Source: Paenibacillus polygoni (GTDB taxonomy: Bacteria; Bacillota; Bacilli; Paenibacillales; Paenibacillaceae). Taken from it: DNA of 64,000 nt. How positions within the stretch are numbered: position 1 is the stretch's first letter; every line of letters begins with the position of its first letter. The notes under the pieces are model-generated. The model made no database searches, was not told the origin of the DNA, and saw nothing but the letters and a program-made list of their open reading frames with translations. Of the stretch, positions 8,089 through 16,700 are shown one piece after another. The stretch covers positions 3,171,501 to 3,235,500 of the forward strand of contig NZ_CP127162.1 of NCBI RefSeq assembly GCF_030263935.1, written 5' to 3'. A program made the translations under genes and the position numbers.

Positions 8089-9477
8089 TTATTTAGGATT
8101 ACTTTTACCAAGTTCACTATGCGAGTATCCGTAGAATAAATAAATAAGAAGTCCTACAATCATCCAAAGGATGAATCCCATCCAGGTCCAAATGTCTAAT
8201 TGGAACATGAGCAGGAAACAACAACCAGCACTTAACAAAGGAAGAAATGGTACCCACGGAACCGTAAAGCCTCGCTTAAGGTCCGGTCTTGCTTTACGCA
8301 ATCCAATTACACCTAAAGATACGATAGCAAAAGCGAATAATGCGCCCATATTTGTCAGACTTGCCAGTTTATCAAGTGGAAGGAATCCGCATAACAAGGC
8401 AATAACAAGTCCAACCATCCAAGTACTTCGAACAGGAGTCTGTCTCTTTTCATCTACTTTGGATAAAAATCTAGGAAGCAGTCCATCACGAGAAATGGCG
8501 AATAAGAGTCTTGTTTGACTGAATAACAGTACAAGTAAAACGGTTGTTATTCCAGCAATCGCCCCTAGCGATATGAGTCCTGCTGCAAAATCTTGCTGAA
8601 CGAACCGAAGTGCAAAGGCTACCGGATCAGCTACACTAAGTTCTGTATAAGGTACCATGCCTGTAAGGACTACAACAACAATTACATAGAGTAACGTACA
8701 CACTAATAGTGAAGCAATAATACCGATCGGCAGATCTCGCTGTGGGTTCTTAACTTCTTCCGCCGCGGTTGCTACAGCATCGAAACCAATATAGGCAAAA
8801 AACACTAACGCAGCACCGCTCAGAATCCCTGAATATCCGAATGGAATAAACGGTGTCCAGTTATCCGGTTTCACGTAAAAAGCTCCAACGATGACAAAGA
8901 TGAGAATGACAGCTATTTTAACAAACACCATAAACGCATTAAATCTAGCCGTTTCTTTCGCGCCTCTTGTTAATAGCAAACAAATCAGCAAGATAATAAT
9001 AACGGCCGGTAAATCCACAATTTGTCCTGAGGCTGCATTAAATGCTCCAGACAATGCAGCAGGCAAATGGATATTAAAACCAGCTAATAGTCCTTGCACA
9101 TAGGCAGACCACCCACTCGCAACAGAAGCGGCAGCTAAGCCGTACTCGAGTACAAGAGCCCAACCCATTAACCAGCCGAACACTTCACCAAAAGCGGCGT
9201 AACTGTATGCATAGGCACTGCCGGATATCGTTACCGTGGAAGCTAGTTCAGAATAACAAAGTGCTGCAAGAATACATACCAGGGCAGCAACAACAAATGA
9301 AATAACGAGTGCTGGACCGGCATTATCTGCGGCAGCAGTTCCCGTAACGACAAAGACACCCGTTCCGATAATCGCCCCTATTCCAAGGACGGTCAGATCA
9401 AAAGGGCCCAGCGATTTCTTTAGATTGTTATCCGTTTTTTGATTGGGGTCAAAATGTTTCTTACGTAATAAATCCAT
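8089..9477 (-). CDS. APC-family amino acid permease
   Basis: Integral membrane amino acid transporter of 462 residues with about 12 hydrophobic segments, of the cationic-amino-acid-transporter/YfnA-like branch of the APC superfamily. The substrate-site loop in helix 1 reads GIGAIIGTGVFVVTG (about 32-46), and the cytoplasmic EEVKNPQRDLPIGI motif after helix 6 is intact. Start: ATG at 9477 after AGGAG. It is a single-gene unit with its own terminator, convergent with nothing and divergent from the FMN-riboswitch transcript. The particular amino acid cannot be told from sequence alone. Confidence 0.9.
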   Translation of the reverse strand: MDLLRKKHFDPNQKTDNNLKKSLGPFDLTVLGIGAIIGTGVFVVTGTAAADNAGPALVISFVVAALVCILAALCYSELASTVTISGSAYAYSYAAFGEVFGWLMGWALVLEYGLAAASVASGWSAYVQGLLAGFNIHLPAALSGAFNAASGQIVDLPAVIIILLICLLLTRGAKETARFNAFMVFVKIAVILIFVIVGAFYVKPDNWTPFIPFGYSGILSGAALVFFAYIGFDAVATAAEEVKNPQRDLPIGIIASLLVCTLLYVIVVVVLTGMVPYTELSVADPVAFALRFVQQDFAAGLISLGAIAGITTVLLVLLFSQTRLLFAISRDGLLPRFLSKVDEKRQTPVRSTWMVGLVIALLCGFLPLDKLASLTNMGALFAFAIVSLGVIGLRKARPDLKRGFTVPWVPFLPLLSAGCCFLLMFQLDIWTWMGFILWMIVGLLIYLFYGYSHSELGKSNPK

Positions 9478-9914
9478 AAAGTCACTCCTAGATGTAAGTT
9501 GCCCTACTATTCGTAAGTTTCATAGCAATGCTGTTTTATTATCTAAATATGAAATGACCCTGTCAATGAATATTTAAAGGAATAAGCAAATCACTACACT
9601 TCTCTTACTCAATCTCCTATTCCCACTAGTATTATGCTATTTTCGACTTGAAAAAGACGCTATTCATTCCGTAAAAGACACAACTCAATCACCGAATTAT
9701 CGATTCCTGTATATAATGAAATTCGGGATGATGGAAGCGGATGATACGGCCGATTCTTGATGAATGTTTAACTTATAGGAATAGAAGATATTAGTAAGTA
9801 TACGTGTCTATAAAAAAAGTACTTGCTGTGACAGCGCTTCCTGTATTATGATAACAGCTACAGAGTTACAACAACTCATTTACTTACTAAAATATATCAG
9901 CTAATTGAATAATG
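9478..9914. other. Intergenic region before the FMN riboswitch
   Basis: This 437-base AT-rich stretch separates two divergent transcripts and contains no convincing gene. On the plus strand a weak promoter candidate has TTGCTG at 9823-9828 and TATGAT at 9847-9852 (18-base spacer), about 65 bases before the riboswitch. Nothing else is recognisable. Confidence 0.4.
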
Positions 9915-10053
9915 GATCTTCGGGGTAGGGTGAAATTCCCAACCGGCGGTGACGCTTATTAGCGAAGCCCGCGACTCAATTTTCTTATTATGGAAGATTG
10001 ACTGATTTGGTGAAATTCCAAAGCCGACGGTACAGTCCGGATGAGAGAAGATC
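9915..10053 (+). promoter_or_regulatory. FMN riboswitch (RFN element)
   Basis: The conserved RFN core is present in order: GGGGTAGGGTGAAATTCCCA, then ACCGGCGGTGA, then AGCCCGCGA, then GGTGAAATTCCAAAGCCGAC and GGTACAGTCCGGATGAGAGA. Helix P1 is formed by GATCTTC at 9915-9921 and GAAGATC at 10047-10053. The long variable arm between the blocks is AT-rich. The element lies upstream of an intrinsic terminator and a membrane transporter gene, so FMN binding should switch transcription off when flavin is plentiful. Confidence 0.96.
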
Positions 10054-10096
10054 AAATATAACAACGTGCCGTGTTATTTCGCATGTTTGTTTGATC

Positions 10097-10147
10097 AACC
10101 CCTATTGTTTTTGGCATGCAGTATGCTGAGATGATAGGGGTTTTGTT
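10097..10147 (+). terminator. Terminator in the riboswitch expression platform
   Basis: Nine-base stem AACCCCTAT (10097-10105) with ATAGGGGTT (10134-10142) followed by a short T-rich tail. The loop carries a small internal hairpin (GCAT/ATGC). Just upstream, GATCAAA (10050-10056), which includes the 3' strand of P1, can pair with TTTGATC (10090-10096), so an alternative fold without P1 is available. How the alternative fold prevents termination is an inference. Confidence 0.8.
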
Positions 10148-10186
10148 AACTGAAGATACCATTTTCAAATTCGATGGAGGAGTTTG

Positions 10187-11140
10187 ATGATGGAAAACAC
10201 TACCCACGCAAAAAGAAATTCGAGTTCGACTGGTTTTTGGCTGGTTGCCCTTGGGGCAGCTTTATGGGGAATAAGTCCCCTGTTTCGTATCAACTTGTTA
10301 GAACATCTGACTTCCATGCAAGTTGTTCTCGTAGAACATTTACTTGTATGTCTTGTCGCAGGTCCGATTCTGTGGAGGAATCGTCATGAATTGAAACATT
10401 TGAAGCTGAAGCACTACCTTGCCATGTTATTTATTTCATGGGGCGGATCTGCACTTGCGTCTGTTATCTTCACGATGGCACTGACAAACGGTGACTTAAA
10501 TGCAGTCATCTTACTGCAGAAAATGCAGCCTATCTTTGCTATTCTTTTAGCTAAATTAATTCTAAAAGAAACATTGCCACAAAAGTTTGGCGCTCTGTTT
10601 ACCATAGCGATCATCGGTACGTATCTACTTACCTTTGGATTTCACTTACCCTTTGGCGAAGGAACCCAGTGGCTCAAAATTGGCAGCATCTTGTCCCTTT
10701 TAGCAGCTGCTCTATGGGGCGGTTCTACAGTGATGGGCCGTCTGCTCCTTGGTCAAATTCAGTATAGTACTGTTACTTCAATCCGGTATGTATTCGCCAT
10801 CCCTTTGCTTGTTGGAATGACATGGATTGAAGGTGGAGTAACCAACCTCCCGCAAGCGGGTCCTGCACTTACCAGTATCATTATAAATCTTCTTGCGCAA
10901 GCCTTACTGCCAGGACTACTGAGTCTGCTTCTGTACTATAAAGGCTTATCTTCAACAAAAGCATCTATGGCTACACTCGCTGAACTGAGTTTTCCGATGA
11001 CTGGTATTATTGTAAACTGGCTTGCTTTTGGTGAAATGATTACACTGGCTCAGCTCGTAGGCTTTATCTTCATATGGTCCGTTCTGTTTATTCTAACGCG
11101 TCAGCAACAGACGAATCAGAACCAGCTTTCTATAAACTAA
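10187..11140 (+). CDS. EamA/DMT-family transporter under FMN riboswitch control (candidate riboflavin importer)
   Basis: Drug/metabolite-transporter superfamily protein of 317 residues with ten predicted membrane helices and the internal duplication typical of EamA proteins: the first half carries ALGAALWGISPLF near residue 20, the second half LLAAALWGGSTVMG near residue 180. The FMN riboswitch and terminator directly upstream indicate that flavin controls expression, and EamA-type riboflavin carriers (RibN) are known in other bacteria. Import of riboflavin or a related flavin is therefore the best inference; export is less likely given the repression by FMN. Start: ATG at 10187 or 10190 after GGAGGAG. 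No riboflavin synthesis gene lies beside it. It is followed by its own terminator. Confidence 0.85.
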   Translation: MMENTTHAKRNSSSTGFWLVALGAALWGISPLFRINLLEHLTSMQVVLVEHLLVCLVAGPILWRNRHELKHLKLKHYLAMLFISWGGSALASVIFTMALTNGDLNAVILLQKMQPIFAILLAKLILKETLPQKFGALFTIAIIGTYLLTFGFHLPFGEGTQWLKIGSILSLLAAALWGGSTVMGRLLLGQIQYSTVTSIRYVFAIPLLVGMTWIEGGVTNLPQAGPALTSIIINLLAQALLPGLLSLLLYYKGLSSTKASMATLAELSFPMTGIIVNWLAFGEMITLAQLVGFIFIWSVLFILTRQQQTNQNQLSIN

Positions 11141-11155
11141 TAAAGGTCCCATCCT

Positions 11156-11184
11156 GCCATGTCTCTAAAGACATGGCTTTTTTT
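11156..11184 (+). terminator. Rho-independent terminator after the EamA transporter gene
   Basis: Perfect nine-base stem (11156-11164 with 11169-11177), loop CTAA, then a run of T. It lies 15 bases past the stop codon, so the riboswitch probably governs only the transporter gene. Confidence 0.93.
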
Positions 11185-11247
11185 ATGTACGAGATAACGA
11201 CAGCGCTCTTGCGTATGGTAAAATCATATTCAGAAAGGATGATTGAC

Positions 11248-12744
11248 ATGAAAAACCAGTACACTTCCTATGATGCCGTAGGACTTGCTGCGCTCATCAG
11301 AGACCGGGAAGCTTCACCTGCCGAGTTAGTTCGAGCTGCAATAGAACAAGTTGAAAAACAAAATTCAAAAGTAAATGCTGTAGTACATACAAGATATGAA
11401 CAAGCCCTGATTGAAGCTGAACAGGTGAGCATTATGGAGCAGCCTTTTGCAGGTGTACCTATTTTGTTAAAAGATATTTCCCAAGCCATCGCGGGTGAAC
11501 CGCTCACCTCTGGCTCTAAGCTGTTTACACAGCATAAACCTTTATATGATTCTCATTTCGTTGCCAAGTTAAGAAAAGCCGGCTTTATTCCGATCGGTCA
11601 TACCAATACACCGGAATTCGGCCTCAAAAATATTACGGAACCAAAGCTGCACGGACCTGCTCGGAATCCATGGAACACCATGCACTCCCCTGGCGGTTCC
11701 AGCGGAGGTTCCGCAGCAGCCGTTGCGTCTGGAATGGTTCCAATCGCAGGAGCAAGTGATGGCGGAGGATCCATTCGTATCCCTGCATCCTTCAGCGGAC
11801 TCTTCGGACTTAAACCAACCCGAGGACGTACACCGGTTGGCCCTGGCGTGGGTAGACAATGGCAAGGGGCCTCCATCGATTTTGCACTATCCAAGACGGT
11901 TAAAGACAGTGCTGCTCTTCTCGATGTACTCCAAGTTATTCAGAATGAAGCTGCTTTTCAAGTTCCGCTATATCCTGGGCGTTATCTCGAAGATATGTAT
12001 GCGCCGCTTAAACGTAAATACCGTATTGCATATACCACTACCTCACCTGTATGTACACCTGTGAGTGAAGATGCTATAGAAGCGGTACATAAACTGGTTC
12101 GCTTTCTAGAATCTGAAGGACATGTTGTGGAAGAAAAACTGAGCCCTGTAAATGGGGTCCGTCTGATGGAGAACTATTACATGATGAACAGCGGTGAAAT
12201 GGCTGCTATGGTTCTTGGCATGGAACGCGGACTTGGCAGATCCATTACTGCGGAAGATATCGAAATCGAAGGATGGGTTCTGCTTGAAGCAGGCCGTAAG
12301 TTATCTGCTGCCGAATTTGTCCACAGTTTAGCGGAATGGGATGTCGCAGCTGCTCAGATGGGTACGATTTATGATCGTTATGATTTTTACATTACACCAA
12401 CCAATGCCTATCCGGCACCGCTTGTGGGAGAACTTACGCCTGGACCAGAAAAGATCGAGCACTTGCTTTCCGTGAGCGATTTACCAAAGGCTAAACAACA
12501 GGAACTTATCTATGAAATGTTCCTTCCAAGCTTGACCTATACCCCGTTTACACAGTTAGCTAATCTTACAGGCAATCCAGCGATGAGTCTTCCTATTCAT
12601 CTAACAGAGTCAGGACTTCCCATCGGCGTACAAGTGATGGCCGCAAAGGGGCATGAGAATGAGTTATTCACCTTAGCTTCCTTACTCGAAAGTTCATCGC
12701 TTTGGGTAGATCTCATGGACAATCCCATGTTAAAAAATGAATAG
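11248..12744 (+). CDS. Amidase-signature family amidase
   Basis: A 498-residue amidase-signature hydrolase, cleaving a carboxamide bond with a Ser-cisSer-Lys triad. Catalytic Lys75 (PILLKDIS), cis-Ser151 in GGSSGGSAAA (149-158) and nucleophile Ser175 in DGGGSIRIPA (171-180) are all present; the spacing of 24 residues between the two serines is that of the family. I chose the ATG at 11248, preceded by AAAGGA, because the upstream extension overlaps the transporter gene and its terminator. Unlike GatA, there is no gatB or gatC beside it, so a free-standing amidase (6-aminohexanoate- or peptide-amidase-like) is more likely than the tRNA amidotransferase subunit. Ten bases separate it from the Sfp-type gene downstream, so the two are probably cotranscribed. 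Confidence 0.9.
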   Translation: MKNQYTSYDAVGLAALIRDREASPAELVRAAIEQVEKQNSKVNAVVHTRYEQALIEAEQVSIMEQPFAGVPILLKDISQAIAGEPLTSGSKLFTQHKPLYDSHFVAKLRKAGFIPIGHTNTPEFGLKNITEPKLHGPARNPWNTMHSPGGSSGGSAAAVASGMVPIAGASDGGGSIRIPASFSGLFGLKPTRGRTPVGPGVGRQWQGASIDFALSKTVKDSAALLDVLQVIQNEAAFQVPLYPGRYLEDMYAPLKRKYRIAYTTTSPVCTPVSEDAIEAVHKLVRFLESEGHVVEEKLSPVNGVRLMENYYMMNSGEMAAMVLGMERGLGRSITAEDIEIEGWVLLEAGRKLSAAEFVHSLAEWDVAAAQMGTIYDRYDFYITPTNAYPAPLVGELTPGPEKIEHLLSVSDLPKAKQQELIYEMFLPSLTYTPFTQLANLTGNPAMSLPIHLTESGLPIGVQVMAAKGHENELFTLASLLESSSLWVDLMDNPMLKNE

Positions 12745-12754
12745 GACGTGACAA

Positions 12755-13474
12755 ATGGATATCTGGTCAGTGCATCTCCGTCCAATATTAGATTCGGGTA
12801 TAGACTGGATGCGAATCATACCCTTAATGAACTCTCAGCTGCAAGCTAAGATTCAGAAGTTTCGTCAGCCTGAAGATCAGCTGCGCACCCTTTGCGGTGA
12901 ACTTCTTCTGCAAAGATATGCTTTAGAGCGGTGGAGAATCCCCCCCTCTGGGCTTGTTAAGAAATATAATGCTTATGGTAAACCGGAACTTGCAGAATAT
13001 CCTTCATGTCACTATAATATTTCTCATTCTGGAGATTGGGTCGTAGCCGCTTTTGATTATAATCCGGTTGGGATCGATATTGAGACGGCCGCTAATCCCA
13101 TAGAGATCTCTATTGCCGAGCGCTTCTTTTCACCTACTGAAGTCAGCCTGCTTCAAGAACAAAACGAGGAACAACAGCAATCTCTTTTTTACAGTCTTTG
13201 GACGCTGAAGGAAAGTTATATAAAAGCAGAAGGTTCGGGCCTCTCGATCCCACTTGACTCTTTTTCGTTTGAATTCAGGGAGCAAAATCAAGAACATAAT
13301 AACGAAGAGAGTAATAACGTAGAGTTGTATCGTTCGGATACACTAGATACCAGCTGGTATTTTAAGCAATATAGGATTGATCCGGGGTATGCTCTTGCGG
13401 TATGTGGGCGAGAGCCAGACTTTCCTAAACAAGTTGAAGCCGTTCGTTGGGATACACTGATTTCAATTATCTGA
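12755..13474 (+). CDS. Sfp-type 4'-phosphopantetheinyl transferase
   Basis: Transfers the phosphopantetheine arm from coenzyme A to the serine of a carrier protein domain in nonribosomal peptide, polyketide or fatty-acid synthesis. The 239-residue length and pseudo-dimeric layout fit the Sfp class rather than AcpS. Magnesium and CoA-binding residues are visible: the NISHSGDW segment (88-95), GIDIE with Asp108 and Glu110, and WTLKESYIKAEG (149-160) with Glu153 and Lys157. Start: ATG after AGGACGTGAC, ten bases behind the amidase stop. No synthetase gene occurs in the window, so its client carrier proteins must be encoded elsewhere. The C-terminal region from residue 170 is more divergent. Confidence 0.92.
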   Translation: MDIWSVHLRPILDSGIDWMRIIPLMNSQLQAKIQKFRQPEDQLRTLCGELLLQRYALERWRIPPSGLVKKYNAYGKPELAEYPSCHYNISHSGDWVVAAFDYNPVGIDIETAANPIEISIAERFFSPTEVSLLQEQNEEQQQSLFYSLWTLKESYIKAEGSGLSIPLDSFSFEFREQNQEHNNEESNNVELYRSDTLDTSWYFKQYRIDPGYALAVCGREPDFPKQVEAVRWDTLISII

Positions 13475-13517
13475 AAACAGTAAGTGTAATAGTAAGTGTA
13501 TTGTCGTGATAAAAAGC

Positions 13518-13562
13518 TAGGCGTAGTGCAGAGGTTAAAGTCCCTTGCACTACGCCTATTTG
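13518..13562. terminator. Strong terminator hairpin after the Sfp-type gene
   Basis: Perfect 13-base stem (13518-13530 with 13546-13558). T-rich tails exist on both strands (TATTTGTT on plus, CTTTTTA on minus), so it can stop transcription in either direction between the amidase-sfp unit and the minus-strand lipoprotein. Confidence 0.85.
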
Positions 13563-13656
13563 TTACGCATACGTTTCTGTTTACTTAGGAGCCGATATTA
13601 GTGTACTATACCAGACTTTCTACTTCGTCTGACAACCATTTGTTCACGAATATCTG

Positions 13657-14661
13657 TTACTGATTACTTAAGATCAATTGAAAATTATTAATAAATCCAT
13701 CCTCAGATATAAAAACTGGCGTGTATTCTTTAGATTCGAAATCATAATAATAGATACCTCTTTTATCATTTATTACCGATGTAACATATAGACCTTTTCC
13801 ATCAACTGAAAAACTTGCTCCATCTACTTGCATTCTTTCAGGCGGTAATATGAACTCTTCCACCTCATGAGAACTAGCATTAATGGATACTGCTTTCGAT
13901 TTTTCTCCAGAGTTATATTCTTTGTCATAAATAGCGATTATCTTATTATCTATCCTATTTACCATCAGAATTCTTATCCAAGCATGCTCTGAAAAGAGCT
14001 GCTGTGTATCCGTAAATTTAAAATCGGTTTCATAGATAGAAAACAAAGGCATAGAATATTTATTTTCATCGGAAACAAACTGCTTTTCGATAACCTCCCG
14101 ATCTTGACTATAAGAAAAAGCAGAAATATATATTTTTTCTGTATCTGGATTTATGGTTATCGTTTCAACGTTGGTATCTTCATCGCCCCAGTATGAAATA
14201 ACACCGCTCTGTTTATCCAACATTCCTAAACGTAATACCCTGTTTGAAGCAGCAATAAAAAAGACTTTTTCCTTCGTAGGTATGATTTGATTCACAGCAC
14301 GTAAATTGGTTGTTAACTTCGTTTCTTCTTTTGTCTCTAGATTATAACTAAATATTTGATCATGCTTATTACCATCGGTCTTAGTATAATAAACAACTTT
14401 ATCATTAGAACTGAAAACGCCTAGTGGATACTCTGATGTATATGGGAAATTAAATATCTCTGTTCGTTCTTTTGTTTTAGGAGTGTACTTGGAGATGGAG
14501 GTTGTAACTTCATCTGAATCAGGCTGAATATATGTCGTAGTTGTTATGGATAAATAATCATCATTCTGTTCTATAAGATTATTTTTGCTATTACAGCCAA
14601 CTAGTAAAAGTATAAGAACTACAGTAAGCAGTAAACCTTTTGCTAATAATTTATTTCTCAT
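13657..14661 (-). CDS. Lipoprotein with WD40/TolB-like propeller, function unknown
   Basis: A 334-residue lipoprotein: basic start, hydrophobic core 10-20 and lipobox LLVGC (Cys23). The mature part consists of beta-rich repeats of the kind Y-x-x-x-T-K-E-E/T (for example FSYNLETKEETKL, GMLDKQSGVISYW, YYYDFESKEYTPV) spaced 40-50 residues apart, the pattern of seven- or eight-bladed propellers. No catalytic motif is visible. The RBS is weak (AGGTTAAG about 10 bases upstream). The gene and its neighbour at 14848 are AT-rich and both encode exported propeller-like proteins, but they are not close homologues by eye. Role unknown; sensing or binding at the cell surface is possible. Confidence 0.6.
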   Translation of the reverse strand: MRNKLLAKGLLLTVVLILLLVGCNSKNNLIEQNDDYLSITTTTYIQPDSDEVTTSISKYTPKTKERTEIFNFPYTSEYPLGVFSSNDKVVYYTKTDGNKHDQIFSYNLETKEETKLTTNLRAVNQIIPTKEKVFFIAASNRVLRLGMLDKQSGVISYWGDEDTNVETITINPDTEKIYISAFSYSQDREVIEKQFVSDENKYSMPLFSIYETDFKFTDTQQLFSEHAWIRILMVNRIDNKIIAIYDKEYNSGEKSKAVSINASSHEVEEFILPPERMQVDGASFSVDGKGLYVTSVINDKRGIYYYDFESKEYTPVFISEDGFINNFQLILSNQ

Positions 14662-14782
14662 AAGGTACTTAACCTAGAAATATCACTTTTCCCTAAATTC
14701 ATCGCAGACACTCTTTTCTATGTAATTTTTTCCATATAATTATAGTATATTACTTTTCATGCTTAAACAATGGTTTTTAAGC

Positions 14783-14838
14783 AAAAAGCAAGCTTCGAGA
14801 AATAGTGATTGGTGCCCCATTCCCTTAGCTTGCTTTTT
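14783..14838 (-). terminator. Terminator after the exported propeller-like gene
   Basis: Stem AAAAAGCAAGCT (14783-14794) with AGCTTGCTTTTT (14827-14838), with a 32-base loop. On the minus strand the 3' arm itself provides the T-run. It lies ten bases past the stop at 14848. Confidence 0.7.
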
Positions 14839-14847
14839 ATCTAGTTA

Positions 14848-15609
14848 TTAATTTAATGTATTCATCTGTGCGAGTTCTTTAGCAGCTAGTTTTTTTATCA
14901 CTTTATTATTCTTTGTGTCAAAAGAATATCTATATAACTTGAATTCGTCAGAAGGATATTCACTTGCATAATCAATGAATGATCCGTTTTTGTCCCAAAG
15001 TATAAATGCAGTAGACATCGTTTTTGTTTCTCTTGGTACGTAGGTGAAGGTATTATAGAACACATTATAGACTGCGATTCTACTTAATGAAGGATCTCCA
15101 TAAGAAAAGGCAAATTTTTGACCATTAGGAGACCACTTATAAGCAGTCACGGTTTCAACTGGTTTCGAACTTTTCACAATACTATTAATCAGTTTGTAAG
15201 AGCCATTTTTGAGATTCACGACATATAAACTGTTGTAGCCGAGACTCCCTGCTTGCAGCGCAAGAAATTTATTGGTTGGGGATATGGAAATTGAATTAAT
15301 GGTATCAAACTCATCTGTGAAATTTATAGTATAGTTTTGAGTCCCATTTATGATCTCTACAGAATCTATCAGAGTGTCAGATGGAGGATTAGCCGACTTC
15401 TTCTTAGTAGCTATTACACTTACGTTATCCTGCTCAAATACAATCTTGTTTTTTGTTTCTTTTTTGCTAGGCTTTTCTTTCGTTATGAAATATGAAGTGC
15501 TATCATCTGTTACCATTTGTGCTTTAGCTTCATTACTAAAGTGTTGATTGAATTGAAAAACAGGAGAAACGAATGTGAAAGCTAACATTATTTTGAATAT
15601 TTTTTTCAT
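14848..15609 (-). CDS. Exported TolB-like propeller protein, function unknown
   Basis: A 253-residue protein with a Sec-type signal peptide (MKKIFKIMLAFTFVSPVFQF; no lipobox cysteine) and cleavage likely near residues 30-32 (AKA|QM). The mature domain has blade-like repeats such as SISPTNKFLALQAG, YKWSPNGQKFAFSYG and LWDKNGSFIDYAS, matching the TolB/WD40-like beta-propeller pattern. It is probably too short for a full seven-bladed propeller. Start: ATG after GGAGGTTAA, which is strong. It is monocistronic. Nothing indicates a ligand. Confidence 0.6.
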   Translation of the reverse strand: MKKIFKIMLAFTFVSPVFQFNQHFSNEAKAQMVTDDSTSYFITKEKPSKKETKNKIVFEQDNVSVIATKKKSANPPSDTLIDSVEIINGTQNYTINFTDEFDTINSISISPTNKFLALQAGSLGYNSLYVVNLKNGSYKLINSIVKSSKPVETVTAYKWSPNGQKFAFSYGDPSLSRIAVYNVFYNTFTYVPRETKTMSTAFILWDKNGSFIDYASEYPSDEFKLYRYSFDTKNNKVIKKLAAKELAQMNTLN

Positions 15610-15696
15610 TATTTAACCTCCCGATAAAAATACCTTTATATCTTAGTATAATACAAGGGAATTTATTTTCAAAATAATGGAATTTTCCTTGGGCGA

Positions 15697-15870
15697 TTAA
15701 GTGAAACCACCTGCGTTAATAAATGCACTTATAATTGCACAGCCTCCAAACAAGATGAACCACCACGCCCATTTGTTCTTCTTTCTCTTTTGCTTACTGA
15801 TCAGCAGGCCTACGATTCCCGTAATCAATATTAGTACCGCTAAACTTGTTCCTACAATGAAGCCCGCCAT
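15697..15870 (-). CDS. Small two-helix membrane protein (57 aa)
   Basis: Short gene encoding 57 residues: helix 1 at about 4-24 (IVGTSLAVLILITGIVGLLI), a basic loop KQKRKKNK, and helix 2 at about 34-53 (WAWWFILFGGCAIISAFI). Both termini are therefore predicted outside, with the basic loop inside. Start: ATG at 15870, eight bases after AAGGGGGAT. It follows the DUF4097-like gene by 16 bases and is probably the last gene of the tetR-ABC operon. Unknown function; such two-helix proteins often act as small partners of ABC permeases, which is a guess. Confidence 0.7.
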   Translation of the reverse strand: MAGFIVGTSLAVLILITGIVGLLISKQKRKKNKWAWWFILFGGCAIISAFINAGGFT

Positions 15871-15886
15871 CTCTTCTTATCCCCCT

Positions 15887-16666
15887 TCAATGTTTCCTTA
15901 ATGAAAACTCTCCCCCTCTAACCTCAGCGCAATAGCTCCTCCTTGCTTGTAAATAGGTATATAATTTTCTCTCCGAAATTAAAGGAAAATCACTTTTGAA
16001 ATTGCCCGATACCTTTTTGAACTTAAAAATAAAGCCGTCATTATCAGGAATAGAGATGATAACCCTTGCCCCCGTACCTACACAGCGGATTCTTTCGGGT
16101 ACAATGCCGGATCGAATCGTCATCCCTCTCCCCTTGTTAGACGAATCGATCTCTGAGAATTCACCTGTAAGTTCCAATTTAGATGAAGTTGAATGGATAT
16201 GCAGCTTATCTACGATTAACTTCTCCCCAGTAACAATAGAACCTACTATACCTAGATCCAATCTTTGTATGTCTCCTGATAACTCCGCTCTCCCAGATGT
16301 GATTCGGCACTTACAATTCATAGCACTCACTTCTTTAAAATACACTCTACCGCCAACCGTTGTTAGGTTCACCGAGTTCCATACCTTTTTAGGAAGATAT
16401 ACTTCCAGTATCGAACGGTGGAATTGAAACCCAATCCTTATTGTTTCTTTTCTACCATCAACAATCCGCAGTTCATCAGACCTGATATCTGTATTAAAAA
16501 GTCTGCCTTCAGGAAATTTGTTACTGGCTTTTTGAACAATCCGAATATCGTTTAACTCCGTGGGTAAAATTCGAATGTCATCTGAAAGCCAATCAATCAT
16601 CAAATGGCTAACTGAATCATGGATCGATTGTTCTTTTCGTATCTCAAATTCACTCATTAAAGACAC
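15887..16666 (-). CDS. DUF4097-like beta-helical protein
   Basis: A 259-residue soluble protein without a signal peptide or membrane helix. From about residue 90 it consists of short beta-strand repeats alternating hydrophobic and polar residues (LTTVGGRVYFKEV, CKCRITSGRAELSG, LDLGIVGSIVTGEK, LHIHSTSSKLELTGE), the appearance of DUF4097/'toastrack' domains. Start: GTG at 16666 is seven bases after AGGAG; an ATG three codons later is possible but too far from the RBS. It lies in the operon tetR-ATPase-permease-this gene-small membrane protein. DUF4097 domains are frequent partners of envelope-stress and ABC systems, so a role tied to the transporter is inferred. Confidence 0.55.
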   Translation of the reverse strand: MSLMSEFEIRKEQSIHDSVSHLMIDWLSDDIRILPTELNDIRIVQKASNKFPEGRLFNTDIRSDELRIVDGRKETIRIGFQFHRSILEVYLPKKVWNSVNLTTVGGRVYFKEVSAMNCKCRITSGRAELSGDIQRLDLGIVGSIVTGEKLIVDKLHIHSTSSKLELTGEFSEIDSSNKGRGMTIRSGIVPERIRCVGTGARVIISIPDNDGFIFKFKKVSGNFKSDFPLISERKLYTYLQARRSYCAEVRGGEFSLRKH

Positions 16667-16700
16667 ACGATCACTCCTATAATAAAACGTTTTTGTTTTA

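Noticed and set aside
9478..9914. A second regulatory RNA in the long gap before the FMN riboswitch
   Set aside because: No conserved core of a known riboswitch and no stable long-range fold apparent by eye.
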